NCBI RefSeq assembly: GCF_000378305.1
Contig: NZ_KB899540.1
Location: 5,924 to 69,923 of the forward strand
Direction of reading: 5' to 3'
Length of the DNA: 64,000 nt
Origin: Thioalkalivibrio sp. ALJ12
GTDB lineage: Bacteria; Pseudomonadota; Gammaproteobacteria; Ectothiorhodospirales; Ectothiorhodospiraceae
Each line of letters opens with the position of its first letter. Positions within the stretch are counted from its first letter, which is position 1. Below, piece after piece: positions 32,690-40,587 of this stretch. Made by a program: the position numbers and the translations under genes. The notes beneath the pieces were generated by a model, which had not been told where the DNA came from, made no database searches, and was given only the letters and a program-made list of their open reading frames with translations.

Positions 32690-34138
32690 TTAGTTCTCCT
32701 CGTCCACGATCCAGGTGTCTTTACTGCCCCCGCCCTGCGAGGAATTCACCACCAATGAGCCCTTGCGCATCGCCACGCGGGTTAGCCCGCCCGCGGTCAC
32801 GTCCGTGCGCACGCCCTGCAGGATGAACGGCCGCAGATCCAGGTGGCGCGGTTCAATATCGTCGCCGCACAGCGTCGGCGCGACGGACAGGTCCAGGGTT
32901 GGCTGCGCGATGTAGTTGCGCGGGTCCTTCTGGATCAGCTGGGCGAACTCCGCGCGCTGCTTCTTGGTGGCGTGCGGGCCGACCAGCATCCCGTAGCCCC
33001 CGGACTCGTTGGCCGGCTTCACCACCAGCTCGTCCAGGTGATCGAGCACGTACTCGCGGTCCTTGTCGTCCACGCACAGGTAGGTCGGCACATTGGGCAG
33101 GATCGGCTCCTCGTCGAGGTAGTAGCGGATCACCTCGGGTACAAAGGCGTACATCACCTTGTCGTCGGCGACCCCGGCCCCGGGGGCATTGGCGAGCCCG
33201 ACATTGCCCTTGCGCCAGGCGCGCATCAGGCCGGGCACGCCGAGCATCGAGTCCGGATTGAACACCTCCGGATCGATGAACTCGTCGTCGATCCGGCGGT
33301 AGATCACGTCCACCCGTTCCAGACCGTCGATGGTGCGCATGTACACGCAGTCGTCATCACCGACCACCAGGTCCGCGCCCTCGACCAGTTCGGCCCCCAT
33401 GCGCTGGGCCAGGAACGAGTGCTCGAAATAGGCCGAGTTGTAGATCCCCGGGGTCAGTACCGCGATCTCCGGGTAGTCCTGTGGGCGGGGCGAGATCGAG
33501 GCCAGCATGTCGAACAGCTGGGTCGGGTACTCGTCCACCGGGAGGATGCTCGAGTTCTCGAACAGCTCCGGGAACACGCGCTTGGTCACCTGCCGATTTT
33601 CCAGCATGTAGGAGACGCCAGAGGGCACACGCAGGTTGTCCTCCAGCACGTAGAAGTCGCCCTTGCCGTCGCGTACCAGGTCGGTGCCGCAGATGTGCGC
33701 CCAGACGCCGTGCGGTGGGGTGATCCCCACGCACTGCTCGCGGAAGTTCTTCGACTGTTTCAGTACGTAGCGCGGGATGATCTTGTCTTTGAAGATCTGC
33801 TGCTTGTTGTAGATATCGTTGATGAACATGTTGAGCGCCGTCAGGCGCTGCTCCAGCCCCTCCGACACCCGCTCCCATTCGGCTTTGGTGATCACCCGCG
33901 GGATGATGTCGAACGGCCAGGCGCGGTCGATGTTCTCGCCTTCGGTGTAGACCGTGAAGCTGATACCCATTTCCAGGATCGCGCTGTCGGCCGCGGCCTT
34001 GCGGCTCTGGATCTCGGCGTCGTCCAGGCTGCTGAGGTAATCGGTCAGGGGTTTCGCCGGCTTGCGCGGCTTGCCAGGCTTGGCAATCAGTTCATCAAAG
34101 AAGGGCTTGGGGTCGTATTGCTTCCAGTCAATCGCCAT
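32690..34138 (-). CDS. Circularly permuted ATP-grasp protein (Anbu-associated)
   Basis: A 482-residue protein of the type 2 circularly permuted ATP-grasp family (DUF404/DUF407). Typical segments are PFDIIPRVITKAEWERVSEGLEQRLTALNMFINDIY, VLEDNLRVPSGVSYMLENR, and the late VVKPANESGGYGMLVGPHA nucleotide-binding part. It is expected to make an amide or peptide bond with ATP. Together with the alpha-E protein and Anbu it forms a known neighbourhood; the transglutaminase that often joins it is absent here. It is first in a two-gene operon. Confidence 0.9.
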   Translation of the reverse strand: MAIDWKQYDPKPFFDELIAKPGKPRKPAKPLTDYLSSLDDAEIQSRKAAADSAILEMGISFTVYTEGENIDRAWPFDIIPRVITKAEWERVSEGLEQRLTALNMFINDIYNKQQIFKDKIIPRYVLKQSKNFREQCVGITPPHGVWAHICGTDLVRDGKGDFYVLEDNLRVPSGVSYMLENRQVTKRVFPELFENSSILPVDEYPTQLFDMLASISPRPQDYPEIAVLTPGIYNSAYFEHSFLAQRMGAELVEGADLVVGDDDCVYMRTIDGLERVDVIYRRIDDEFIDPEVFNPDSMLGVPGLMRAWRKGNVGLANAPGAGVADDKVMYAFVPEVIRYYLDEEPILPNVPTYLCVDDKDREYVLDHLDELVVKPANESGGYGMLVGPHATKKQRAEFAQLIQKDPRNYIAQPTLDLSVAPTLCGDDIEPRHLDLRPFILQGVRTDVTAGGLTRVAMRKGSLVVNSSQGGGSKDTWIVDEEN

Positions 34139-34260
34139 ACGTCGGGTCCTCTGACGCGGGGAACGGTTTGCACTACAGTAGCGCCTTTTCCGGCACCACG
34201 GGCAATAGCCGAAATGGGGTGGTGTACGTTTTTCGTCCCCCTGACCCGCCAGAGGTTCCC

Positions 34261-34545
34261 ATGAGCGACACCCTCGAACAGCGCCTGATCGCGCTCTACG
34301 AGCATCCGAAGATCCAGGGCTGCAACTGGCAGCCGCGTCTTTTCTGGTATCCGGCCACCGATGGCGGACCCTATGGAGAGCTACGCGTGGACGGCCGCGA
34401 GCTGGAGGTGTTTCTTGCCACGATTCTGGGCGAGGCGTCGACCGAACGCGCCGGTCTGGACACGGAACAGGGGGGCCGCGGGACCTTCATCGCGGCCAAT
34501 GCGCGGCGCCACGAATTGCCTCTCTTTACCCGGCGTCAGGGCTGA
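34261..34545 (+). CDS. Small hypothetical protein
   Basis: A 94-residue protein that I cannot place in a family. It begins SDTLEQRLIALYEHPKIQGCNWQPRLFWYPATDGGPYGEL and has no signal peptide or membrane segment. The ATG at 34261 was chosen because AGAGGTT lies just upstream and the 31 earlier codons look non-coding. Its TGA stop is the first part of a REP element, so the 3' end may have been shaped by repeat insertion. Confidence 0.55.
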   Translation: MSDTLEQRLIALYEHPKIQGCNWQPRLFWYPATDGGPYGELRVDGRELEVFLATILGEASTERAGLDTEQGGRGTFIAANARRHELPLFTRRQG

Positions 34546-34623
34546 TGGGATTCGCTTGGCTCATCCCATCCTACAGCGCACCACCGACCTCGTAGGATGG
34601 GATGAGCAACGCGAATCCCATCA
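34543..34623. repeat. REP inverted pair, GTAGGATG family
   Basis: TGATGGGATTCGC...CATCCTAC (34543-34574) and GTAGGATGGGATGAGC...GAATCCCATCA (34592-34623) face each other. The left unit starts at the stop codon of the upstream gene. It is the same family that brackets the RAYT gene at 39.9 kb. Confidence 0.85.
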
Positions 34624-34648
34624 AAGGGCTTTAACAACCGAAAGCCGG

Positions 34649-35194
34649 CTACTGCACGAAGAACTGCTGGAACAGCGCCGCGAGAATCACCAGCGCAAAC
34701 CCGGCGTAGAGCCCCGCGACCACGTCATCCATCATGATCCCGTGCCCGTCCTTCCACTTGGCGTCAAAGTAGTTGGCCGGCCACGGCTTGAGGATGTCGA
34801 ACAGCCGGAACAGCAGGAAGCCGATCACGATCCAGACGAGCCCCGCAGGTGCGAACGCCAGGGTAATCAGCATGCCCGCCCATTCGTCCCAGACGATCCC
34901 GGGATGGTCGTGCACGCCCAGACGGCGTGCGCTCTCCCCGCAGATGTGGAACCCGGCCATCACCACGAGCACGGTGACGGCCAGATAAGCCCACTCCGGG
35001 AAGTTCATGATCGCGAAGTAGAGCACCAGCGCCCCGAGCGATCCGGTGGTCCCCGGTGCCCAGCGCGACAGCCCACTCCCGAACCCGAAGGCCAGCAGGT
35101 GGATCGGATCAGTGAACACCGTCTTCGCCGACGGCATCTTCGGCTTTGCGCTTTGGGCGGGCGCCGCACCGGCGCCGGTCTTCTTCCTGGCCAT
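34649..35194 (-). CDS. pgpA: Phosphatidylglycerophosphatase A
   Basis: A 181-residue membrane phosphatase that turns phosphatidylglycerol phosphate into phosphatidylglycerol. FGSGLSRWAPGTTGSLGAL is the family hallmark; HDHPGIVWDEWAGMLI and WPANYFDAKWKDGHGIMMDDVVAGLYAG complete the conserved acidic sites. Four membrane spans are visible. The ATG at 35194 (preceded by AAGGGA) was chosen over an upstream open frame that would overlap thiL. It is the last gene of the ribH-nusB-thiL-pgpA group, a standard gammaproteobacterial order. Confidence 0.93.
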   Translation of the reverse strand: MARKKTGAGAAPAQSAKPKMPSAKTVFTDPIHLLAFGFGSGLSRWAPGTTGSLGALVLYFAIMNFPEWAYLAVTVLVVMAGFHICGESARRLGVHDHPGIVWDEWAGMLITLAFAPAGLVWIVIGFLLFRLFDILKPWPANYFDAKWKDGHGIMMDDVVAGLYAGFALVILAALFQQFFVQ

Positions 35195-35234
35195 GACGTC
35201 CCTTGGCTTTGTTCTTTTGTTTTTGTGTTTCTGG

Positions 35235-36209
35235 CTAGCCCGCGAAATGATCGTGGCCCCGGCGCGCGACGTCCAGCCGCGCGCCATGGGCGTCCACCAC
35301 CTCGATATCGCTGCCGCTGGTGAACTCGCCGATCACGGTCAGCGAGGTGCGCACGCTCAGGCTCAGCAGCTCCAGCGGCTCGGTGGGCGGCAAGGCAAAC
35401 AGCAGTTCGTAGTCCTCGCCACCGGCGAGCACACAATCGCGAACCATTTCCTCGGGCTGCCCTTCCAGCAACGGATCGACCGGCAGCTGCGACCAGTCGA
35501 CCCGGGCACCGCAGCCGCATGCCGCGGCCAGATGGCCGAGGTCCGCCAACAGCCCGTCCGAGATATCGATGACGGCGCGCGCCCGATTGCGCAAGCCACG
35601 CCCCAGTGCCAGGCGCGCACTCGGCCAGAACAGGCGGGCGCAGTCCGGGGACTCCTCGTCCGGTGGCCGGCCCTGCGCCCGGCGCTGCTTCTCAAAGGCG
35701 AGGCCCGCGGCCGCCCCGCCCAGTGCGCCGCTGACTACCAGGCGGTCACCGGGGCGGGCACCGGCGCGCCGCAGGGCCTGCCCGGCCGGGACCTGACCCA
35801 GCACAGTCACGCTGATTGCCCCGGGGCCACGCGTCGTATCGCCACCGACCAGCGGAACCGAGGCCTGTTCGGCCAATGCCAGAAAGCCGCGGCTGAAGGC
35901 CGCCAGCCAGTCATGGTCGACGGAAGGCAGGGTCAGGGACAGGACCGCCCCAAGCGGATCGGCCCCCATCGCAGCAAGATCGCTCAGGTTGGCGGCCAGG
36001 GCCTTGTGCCCCAGGCTGGCCGGCGGGTGGTCGGGGAAGTAGTGCGTCCCCTCGACCATCGTATCCACGCTGACGACCAGCTCGTGGCCGGCCTGCACCC
36101 CAAGCAGCGCGGCGTCATCGCCAATGCCCAGGCGCACGTCCGGGCTGGTCCCGGCAGGTTCGGCAAAGTAGCGCCGGATCAGATCGAATTCGGAGTCGGG
36201 ACCGGTCAT
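35235..36209 (-). CDS. thiL: Thiamine-monophosphate kinase
   Basis: A 324-residue PurM-like ATP enzyme that makes thiamine diphosphate. The N-terminus EFDLIRRYF, the IGDDAALLG metal-binding motif, DTMVEGTHYFPDHPPASLGHKALAANLSDLAAMGA and VVGGDTTRGPGAISVTVLG match ThiL closely. The length is normal. It lies 22 bases downstream of nusB and 40 bases upstream of pgpA, in one operon. Confidence 0.96.
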   Translation of the reverse strand: MTGPDSEFDLIRRYFAEPAGTSPDVRLGIGDDAALLGVQAGHELVVSVDTMVEGTHYFPDHPPASLGHKALAANLSDLAAMGADPLGAVLSLTLPSVDHDWLAAFSRGFLALAEQASVPLVGGDTTRGPGAISVTVLGQVPAGQALRRAGARPGDRLVVSGALGGAAAGLAFEKQRRAQGRPPDEESPDCARLFWPSARLALGRGLRNRARAVIDISDGLLADLGHLAAACGCGARVDWSQLPVDPLLEGQPEEMVRDCVLAGGEDYELLFALPPTEPLELLSLSVRTSLTVIGEFTSGSDIEVVDAHGARLDVARRGHDHFAG

Positions 36210-36231
36210 GGCGAGAGGCGGCCCATCGGAA

Positions 36232-36753
36232 TCAGCGTTGAACGGAACGCTCGGGGCCGCGCAGGTCGGCAGAGAGCCGATCCAGCACCCCGTTGATGTA
36301 GCGGTGCGACTGCTCGGCGCCGAAACGCTTGGCCAGGTCCACCGCCTCGTTGATCACTACGCGATAGGGCACATCGATGCGCTCGGCGAGCTCCCACTGG
36401 CCGAGCCACAGCAGGGCCCGCTCGACCGGGTCGAGCTGATCCAGCGGACGGCCCAGGTACGGCTCCATACGGGCATCCAGGGCCTCGCGGTTGCGTGTCA
36501 CACCGATCAGGATCTCGCGGAAGTATTCGGCGTCGGCCTTGGCGTGTTCCTCGTCGTCGCGAAACTCGGCCAGGATGTCCTTGGGCTCGGCCGCCGTCAT
36601 CTGCCAGGAATACAGGGCCTGCATGGCACGGCGGCGCGCAACCGAGCGTGCGTGGCGGGCACGCTGCTCGGGCGTACTGTGCGGGCGTTTGCCCCGCCCG
36701 CCCTGGCGCGGGTTCTTGCCTGCGGGCTGCGAAGGGTTATGGGATTCACTCAC
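36232..36753 (-). CDS. nusB: Transcription antitermination protein NusB
   Basis: A 173-residue NusB with an unusually long basic, low-complexity N-terminus (about 1-38) before the canonical RRRAMQALYSWQM start of the fold. The C-terminal VPYRVVINEAVDLAKRFGAEQSHRYINGVLDRL is diagnostic. NusB pairs with NusE/S10 at boxA in rRNA operons. I place the start at GTG 36753; the frame stays open upstream, but only into the MITE that separates nusB from ribH, and no strong ribosome site is seen. The exact start is therefore uncertain. Confidence 0.9.
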   Translation of the reverse strand: MSESHNPSQPAGKNPRQGGRGKRPHSTPEQRARHARSVARRRAMQALYSWQMTAAEPKDILAEFRDDEEHAKADAEYFREILIGVTRNREALDARMEPYLGRPLDQLDPVERALLWLGQWELAERIDVPYRVVINEAVDLAKRFGAEQSHRYINGVLDRLSADLRGPERSVQR

Positions 36754-36778
36754 GGCGTGTACGGCACCCACTCGCTTA

Positions 36779-37046
36779 GGGAAACACTGATCCATGGACA
36801 CGCTCGCGCTCGAGTCGCTTTTGCGTGCGAACAAGGCGCGGTGACTGCCGTGCAGTCATTCTGCACAAGGGAACCGCAACGCCGTGCGCGCGCAAAAGCG
36901 GCCGAGCCCCTTCGGGGTTGGCACCCCAGGTTCCCCGATCTTGCGTTGCGCCGCTTGCGGGTAGAACCACTACCCGCTGCACGACGCGCCTTATCTCGGA
37001 AAACCTGGGGTGTCAACGCGAGTGTGTACATGGATCAGTGTTTCCC
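36779..37046. mobile_element. MITE-like element between nusB and ribH
   Basis: A 268-bp non-coding element with terminal inverted repeats. GGGAAACACTGATCCATG at the left is matched exactly by the reverse complement of the right end, and similarity continues to about 30 bases with a few mismatches. It is flanked by the direct repeat TTA (36776-36778 and 37047-37049), a likely target duplication; the right TTA is also the ribH stop codon. The inside has GC-rich inverted segments but no transposase. It splits an operon that is normally continuous. Confidence 0.8.
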
Positions 37047-37532
37047 TTAGGAGTCGGCGCGCAGCTTGCGCATCAGGCTGACCATCTCGATCGCGCCCAT
37101 TGCGGCATCCGCGCCCTTGTTGCCGGCCTTGGTGCCGGCGCGTTCGATGGCCTGCTCGATGGAGTCGGTCGTCAGCACGCCAAAGCTGATCGGCAGGTCC
37201 TCGGCCATCTGCACCTGGGCCAGGCCCTTGGCGGCCTCGCCCGCGACATAGTCAAAGTGCGGGGTCGAGCCCCGGATCACGCAGCCCAGCGCGATCACCG
37301 CGTCATAACGGCCGGAGCGCGCCATCGCCTGCGCCGCCAGCGGCAGCTCGTAGGCGCCGGGCACGCGTGCGATGGTCAGGTTCTTCTCCGCCACGCCGTG
37401 GCGCTTCAGGGTGTCGACCGCGCCTTCCAGCAGGCGCTCGACGATCAGGCTGTTGAAGCGCGCCAGCAGCAGGCCGTAGCGATGGTTGGCGGCATCCGTG
37501 AACTCGCCTTCCAGGGTCTCGATCTCGTGCAT
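37047..37532 (-). CDS. ribH: 6,7-dimethyl-8-ribityllumazine synthase
   Basis: A 161-residue lumazine synthase, the penultimate riboflavin enzyme. [22 protein letters not shown], the [49 protein letters not shown] region and [15 protein letters not shown] are canonical; the catalytic His is in TPHFDYV. The ATG at 37532 gives the standard length. Its stop codon overlaps the target duplication of the MITE downstream. The rest of the rib genes are not upstream here; msrPQ are. Confidence 0.96.
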   Translation of the reverse strand: MHEIETLEGEFTDAANHRYGLLLARFNSLIVERLLEGAVDTLKRHGVAEKNLTIARVPGAYELPLAAQAMARSGRYDAVIALGCVIRGSTPHFDYVAGEAAKGLAQVQMAEDLPISFGVLTTDSIEQAIERAGTKAGNKGADAAMGAIEMVSLMRKLRADS

Positions 37533-37629
37533 GATGTGGTTCCGGTCGGAATGGGGCGGACACGCGGCCCGCAAATCCTGCGTAGTGTAGCATCGCGGCG
37601 CGCCTGGGGAGACGCTTATGGACGGGGCT

Positions 37630-38277
37630 TCAGGAAGCGGTGGCGGCCCTGCGTGCCCGCACCGTTCGCGCCGAGATCCAGGAATGGACCGCCCGCCAGC
37701 CGAGCAGGAAGGCCAGGATCGCGGCGTACAGCGCGACCTCGCCATAGTCCGCCCGCGCCAGCCAGAGAAAATGCAGGATCGCCAGCACCCCGGCCACGTA
37801 CACCCCGCGGTGCAGCCAGACCCATTTCTTGCGGAGCCAGCGCTGTGCCCCGTCGGTGGAGGTTACCGCCAGGGCGAGCAGGATCACCCAGGCGGCAAAG
37901 CCGACCATCACGAACGGCCGCTCGGTCAGGTCGTAGAGCACCAGCTCCCAGTCGAAGAACAGGTCCAGCCCCAGCCAGGTCAGGGCATGCGCGGTGACAT
38001 AGCCGAACGCCACCAGCCCCAGCATCCGGCGCAACCGGGTAATCCAGGCCAGCCCCGTCATCTGCCGCAGCGGGGTCACGGCCAGCGCGATCAGCAGCGC
38101 GATCATCGCGTGGGTGCCGGAGAGCTCCAGCAGCTTCTCGATGGGGTTCGCCCCCAGCCCGCCGAACCATCCGAGCGCGCGCAGGCCAATCCAGACCGCG
38201 GGCACGAGCGAGAGCAGCAGCACGCCCGTCCAGACGCCTCGCGGGGGCTGCCCTCTGCGGCGTTGAGTCGTCGCCAC
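37630..38277 (-). CDS. msrQ: MsrQ haem-binding membrane subunit
   Basis: A 215-residue ferric reductase-like membrane protein with six spans. It contains the [22 protein letters not shown] first haem-binding helix, [19 protein letters not shown] and [20 protein letters not shown], whose His residues coordinate haem b. It delivers electrons from the quinone pool to MsrP. A GTG start lies ten bases after msrP, so the two are one operon. The name and role follow directly from the neighbouring msrP. Confidence 0.93.
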   Translation of the reverse strand: MATTQRRRGQPPRGVWTGVLLLSLVPAVWIGLRALGWFGGLGANPIEKLLELSGTHAMIALLIALAVTPLRQMTGLAWITRLRRMLGLVAFGYVTAHALTWLGLDLFFDWELVLYDLTERPFVMVGFAAWVILLALAVTSTDGAQRWLRKKWVWLHRGVYVAGVLAILHFLWLARADYGEVALYAAILAFLLGWRAVHSWISARTVRARRAATAS

Positions 38278-38287
38278 GCCGAACCCG

Positions 38288-39259
38288 TCAGAAATACTCG
38301 GTCAGGTCCATCCCCTCGTACATCGAGGCGACTTCATCCCCATACCCGTTGAACATCTCCGTGCGCCGACGGCGAAACTCGCCAATGCGCCGCTCGGTGC
38401 GCTGCGACCAGCGCGGGTGATCCACGTCCGGGTTCACGTTGCTGTAGAAGCCGTATTCATCGGGCTGCGCCTGATTCCACAGGGTCGGCGGCTCGTCCTC
38501 GACGAAGCGGATGTGTTTGATGGACTTGATGCTCTTGAAACCATACTTCCAGGGCACGACCAGACGGATCGGCGCCCCGTTCTGGTTCGGCAGCACCTCG
38601 TCGTACAGCCCTACGGCGAGGATCGTCAGCGGGTGCATCGCCTCGTCCATGCGCAGGCCCTCGGTATAAGGCCACTGCAGCCCGCCACTGCCGCGGCGTC
38701 GGCGCTGGCCGCGCAGGTTGTCCGGGTCGTAAATACTCTCGAAGGCCACATAGCGGGCATCGCCCCGGGGCTCGGCCTTGTCGATGATGCGGTTCAGCTC
38801 GAAGCCGATCCACGGGATCACCATCGACCAGCCCTCGACACAACGCATGCGGTAGATCCGCTCCTCCAGCGACCAGGGACTGATGAAGTCCTCCACCGCG
38901 TACTCACCCGGGTTGTCGCACAGCCCATCCACCTTGATGGTCCAGGGATCCGTCTTCAGCTGGTCGGCATAGGTCTTGGGATCGCCCTTGCCCGGCCCCA
39001 TCTCGAAGAAGTTGTTGTAGCTGGTGATCTCCTCGTACGGCGTCTTCAACTCGTCGGTGGAGTAATCACTGGGCTCGAAATCAAGCTCAAAGCCGCGCAA
39101 AGCAGCCGTCGCCGGGACCGCCATGCCCAGCCCGCCCAGGGCCAGACCGGCACCCAGCCCTACACCCGCGCGCAGGAATTCCCGCCGTCGCTGGTAGATT
39201 GCCTTCGGGGTAATTTCGCTGCGGGCGGGATCGGAACGCCGCCGCGTACGAATCAGCAT
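38288..39259 (-). CDS. msrP: MsrP molybdopterin methionine sulfoxide reductase
   Basis: A 323-residue periplasmic molybdoenzyme that repairs oxidised methionine. The Tat signal is RRREFLRAGVGLGAGLALGG. The cofactor-binding Cys is in RMRCVEGWSMVIPWIGFEL. The characteristic YNNFFEMGPGKGDP and KYGFKSIKSIKHIRF segments are present. The ATG at 39259 gives the proper Tat signal length; a longer open frame upstream is not needed. It works with MsrQ, encoded just downstream, and protects envelope proteins from reactive oxygen or chlorine species. Confidence 0.95.
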   Translation of the reverse strand: MLIRTRRRSDPARSEITPKAIYQRRREFLRAGVGLGAGLALGGLGMAVPATAALRGFELDFEPSDYSTDELKTPYEEITSYNNFFEMGPGKGDPKTYADQLKTDPWTIKVDGLCDNPGEYAVEDFISPWSLEERIYRMRCVEGWSMVIPWIGFELNRIIDKAEPRGDARYVAFESIYDPDNLRGQRRRRGSGGLQWPYTEGLRMDEAMHPLTILAVGLYDEVLPNQNGAPIRLVVPWKYGFKSIKSIKHIRFVEDEPPTLWNQAQPDEYGFYSNVNPDVDHPRWSQRTERRIGEFRRRRTEMFNGYGDEVASMYEGMDLTEYF

Positions 39260-39548
39260 GAACAACCTCGCATCTCGACCATTCGGGACCAACCGGACCG
39301 CCAGTCCATTCCCTGCAGGGCGGCACCGCAGGTGCCTGTCCAAGTGTCTCCTTCGGGATGGACCGGTAACCCGTCGCCAAGTTCGAAAACCCTGGCACTT
39401 TTGCCGCTGTCATGCTCCGACTGTGGACAATAAGGAAACGCGACAAGGCATAAGAATTTTCTGCTTGCGCGCGGCCGCCGTCGCTATATAAGGCTTTCCT
39501 GATGCCGCAGTACCGGGGTGGCCCGGCCGGCATACCTGGAGACCCCGC

Positions 39549-39749
39549 ATGGACCTCAATCTCGATACCGGTTTCGACAGCACCGAAGACCTCACCGGCC
39601 TGTTCGAGAACCCGCTCGTCAACGACCGCGGCCCGAGCAAACACGCCGCCCGCCGTGCCCTCGAACGCATGATGGAAGAACGCGCCCTGCGCGCCCACCT
39701 GCAGGACGACTTCGACCTCGACCACGCCAGCGACCCACTGGACTGGTAG
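39549..39749 (+). CDS. Small PA3496-like protein
   Basis: A 66-residue acidic protein. The centre, SKHAARRALERMMEERALRAHLQDDF, resembles the short PA3496-type family (putative envelope integrity proteins), where a similar arginine-rich helix is conserved. The flanks are acidic and probably flexible. GGAGACCCCGC precedes the ATG. A strong hairpin follows. The function is unknown, and the family assignment rests on one helix. Confidence 0.6.
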   Translation: MDLNLDTGFDSTEDLTGLFENPLVNDRGPSKHAARRALERMMEERALRAHLQDDFDLDHASDPLDW

Positions 39750-39758
39750 CCAAAAGAA

Positions 39759-39780
39759 GGGTGGCCCATATGGGCCACCC
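39759..39780 (+). terminator. Hairpin terminator
   Basis: A perfect palindrome with arms GGGTGGCCCAT / ATGGGCCACCC lies just after the stop of the small PA3496-like gene, followed by TGCGTTT. The T-run is weak. Confidence 0.6.
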
Positions 39781-39793
39781 TGCGTTTATCAAC

Positions 39794-39879
39794 GATGCGT
39801 TTCGCGGGGCTCAACGCATCCTACGAGGGGCGGCAGGGGTAGCCTCGTAGGATGCGATGAGCAAAGCGAATCGCATCAA
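39794..39879. repeat. REP inverted pair at the 3' side of the RAYT gene
   Basis: GATGCGTTTCGCGGGGCTCA...CATCCTAC and GTAGGATGCGATGAGC...CGAATCGCATCA face each other across a short spacer. The stop codon of the transposase gene (39876-39878) lies within the end of the second unit. Confidence 0.9.
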
Positions 39880-40430
39880 TCCCTGAATCTCCAATCCCTC
39901 TCCCCCAAAGGCCAATTCTCCATCTCGGGCACCCCGCCCCAGTCCGCCGGATACACCCCGGCCCGCACGAACCGGTGGAAGCTGGAATATGGCCAATCCG
40001 CCACGGCCCGAACCCAGCCGTGCCTGACCGGGTTGTAATGGATGTAATCGACATGCCGCGCCCAATCCCGCTCGTCACGTATGCAACGTTCCCAGAACCG
40101 GCGCTGCCAGATGCCGCGCTCGCCTCGCCGAGCCCGGCTGTATGTTCGGGTTTCGATCGGCGCAATCGAACGCGAAAAGCGTGCCTTGATCAGTCGCCAT
40201 CTCCGACTGAAATCGGTATCGCCCTCCGGCAACCGCCAGATGCAGTGCAGGTGCTCGGGCAGCACCACCATTGCGTCTATGACGAACGGGTGCCGTCGCC
40301 GTACCTCGCGAAATGCGTCCCTCAGGGCATCAATATGATCGGTCAGCAGGGTGGTGTTGCGACGCCAGGCGGCGTTCACGGTAAAAAAATACGTGCCGCC
40401 GGGCACGTATACGCGGCGATAGTCCGTCAT
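39876..40430 (-). CDS. REP-associated tyrosine transposase (RAYT)
   Basis: A 184-residue Y1-type HUH nuclease of the RAYT group. The N-terminal RRVYVPGGTYFFTVNAAWRR, the metal-binding HLH in VLPEHLHCIWRLP and the catalytic Tyr region HVDYIHYNPVRHGWV are all intact, as is KARFSRSI. RAYTs bind and cut single-stranded REP hairpins, spreading them through genomes. Inverted pairs of one REP family stand immediately on both sides, and the gene's stop codon is inside one of them. Five further REP sites of the family lie elsewhere in the window. Confidence 0.95.
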   Translation of the reverse strand: MTDYRRVYVPGGTYFFTVNAAWRRNTTLLTDHIDALRDAFREVRRRHPFVIDAMVVLPEHLHCIWRLPEGDTDFSRRWRLIKARFSRSIAPIETRTYSRARRGERGIWQRRFWERCIRDERDWARHVDYIHYNPVRHGWVRAVADWPYSSFHRFVRAGVYPADWGGVPEMENWPLGERDWRFRD

Positions 40431-40476
40431 CCATAGCCCCCTTCCCTGGGTTCATGGTCTTCAACGTTGTTGCGGA

Positions 40477-40560
40477 ATGATGCGATTCGCTTCGCTCATC
40501 AGATCCTACAGCTATCCCCTCCCCTTCGTAGGATGCGTTGAGCCCCGCGAAACGCATCAA
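40477..40560. repeat. REP inverted pair at the 5' side of the RAYT gene
   Basis: ATGATGCGATTCGCTTCGCTCATC...GATCCTAC and GTAGGATGCGTTGAGCCCCGCGAAACGCATCA, 46 bases upstream of the transposase start. With the pair at 39794 it makes a REP-RAYT-REP unit. Confidence 0.9.
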
Positions 40561-40587
40561 CGCAGGATGTGCCGCCCAAGCCCCCGC

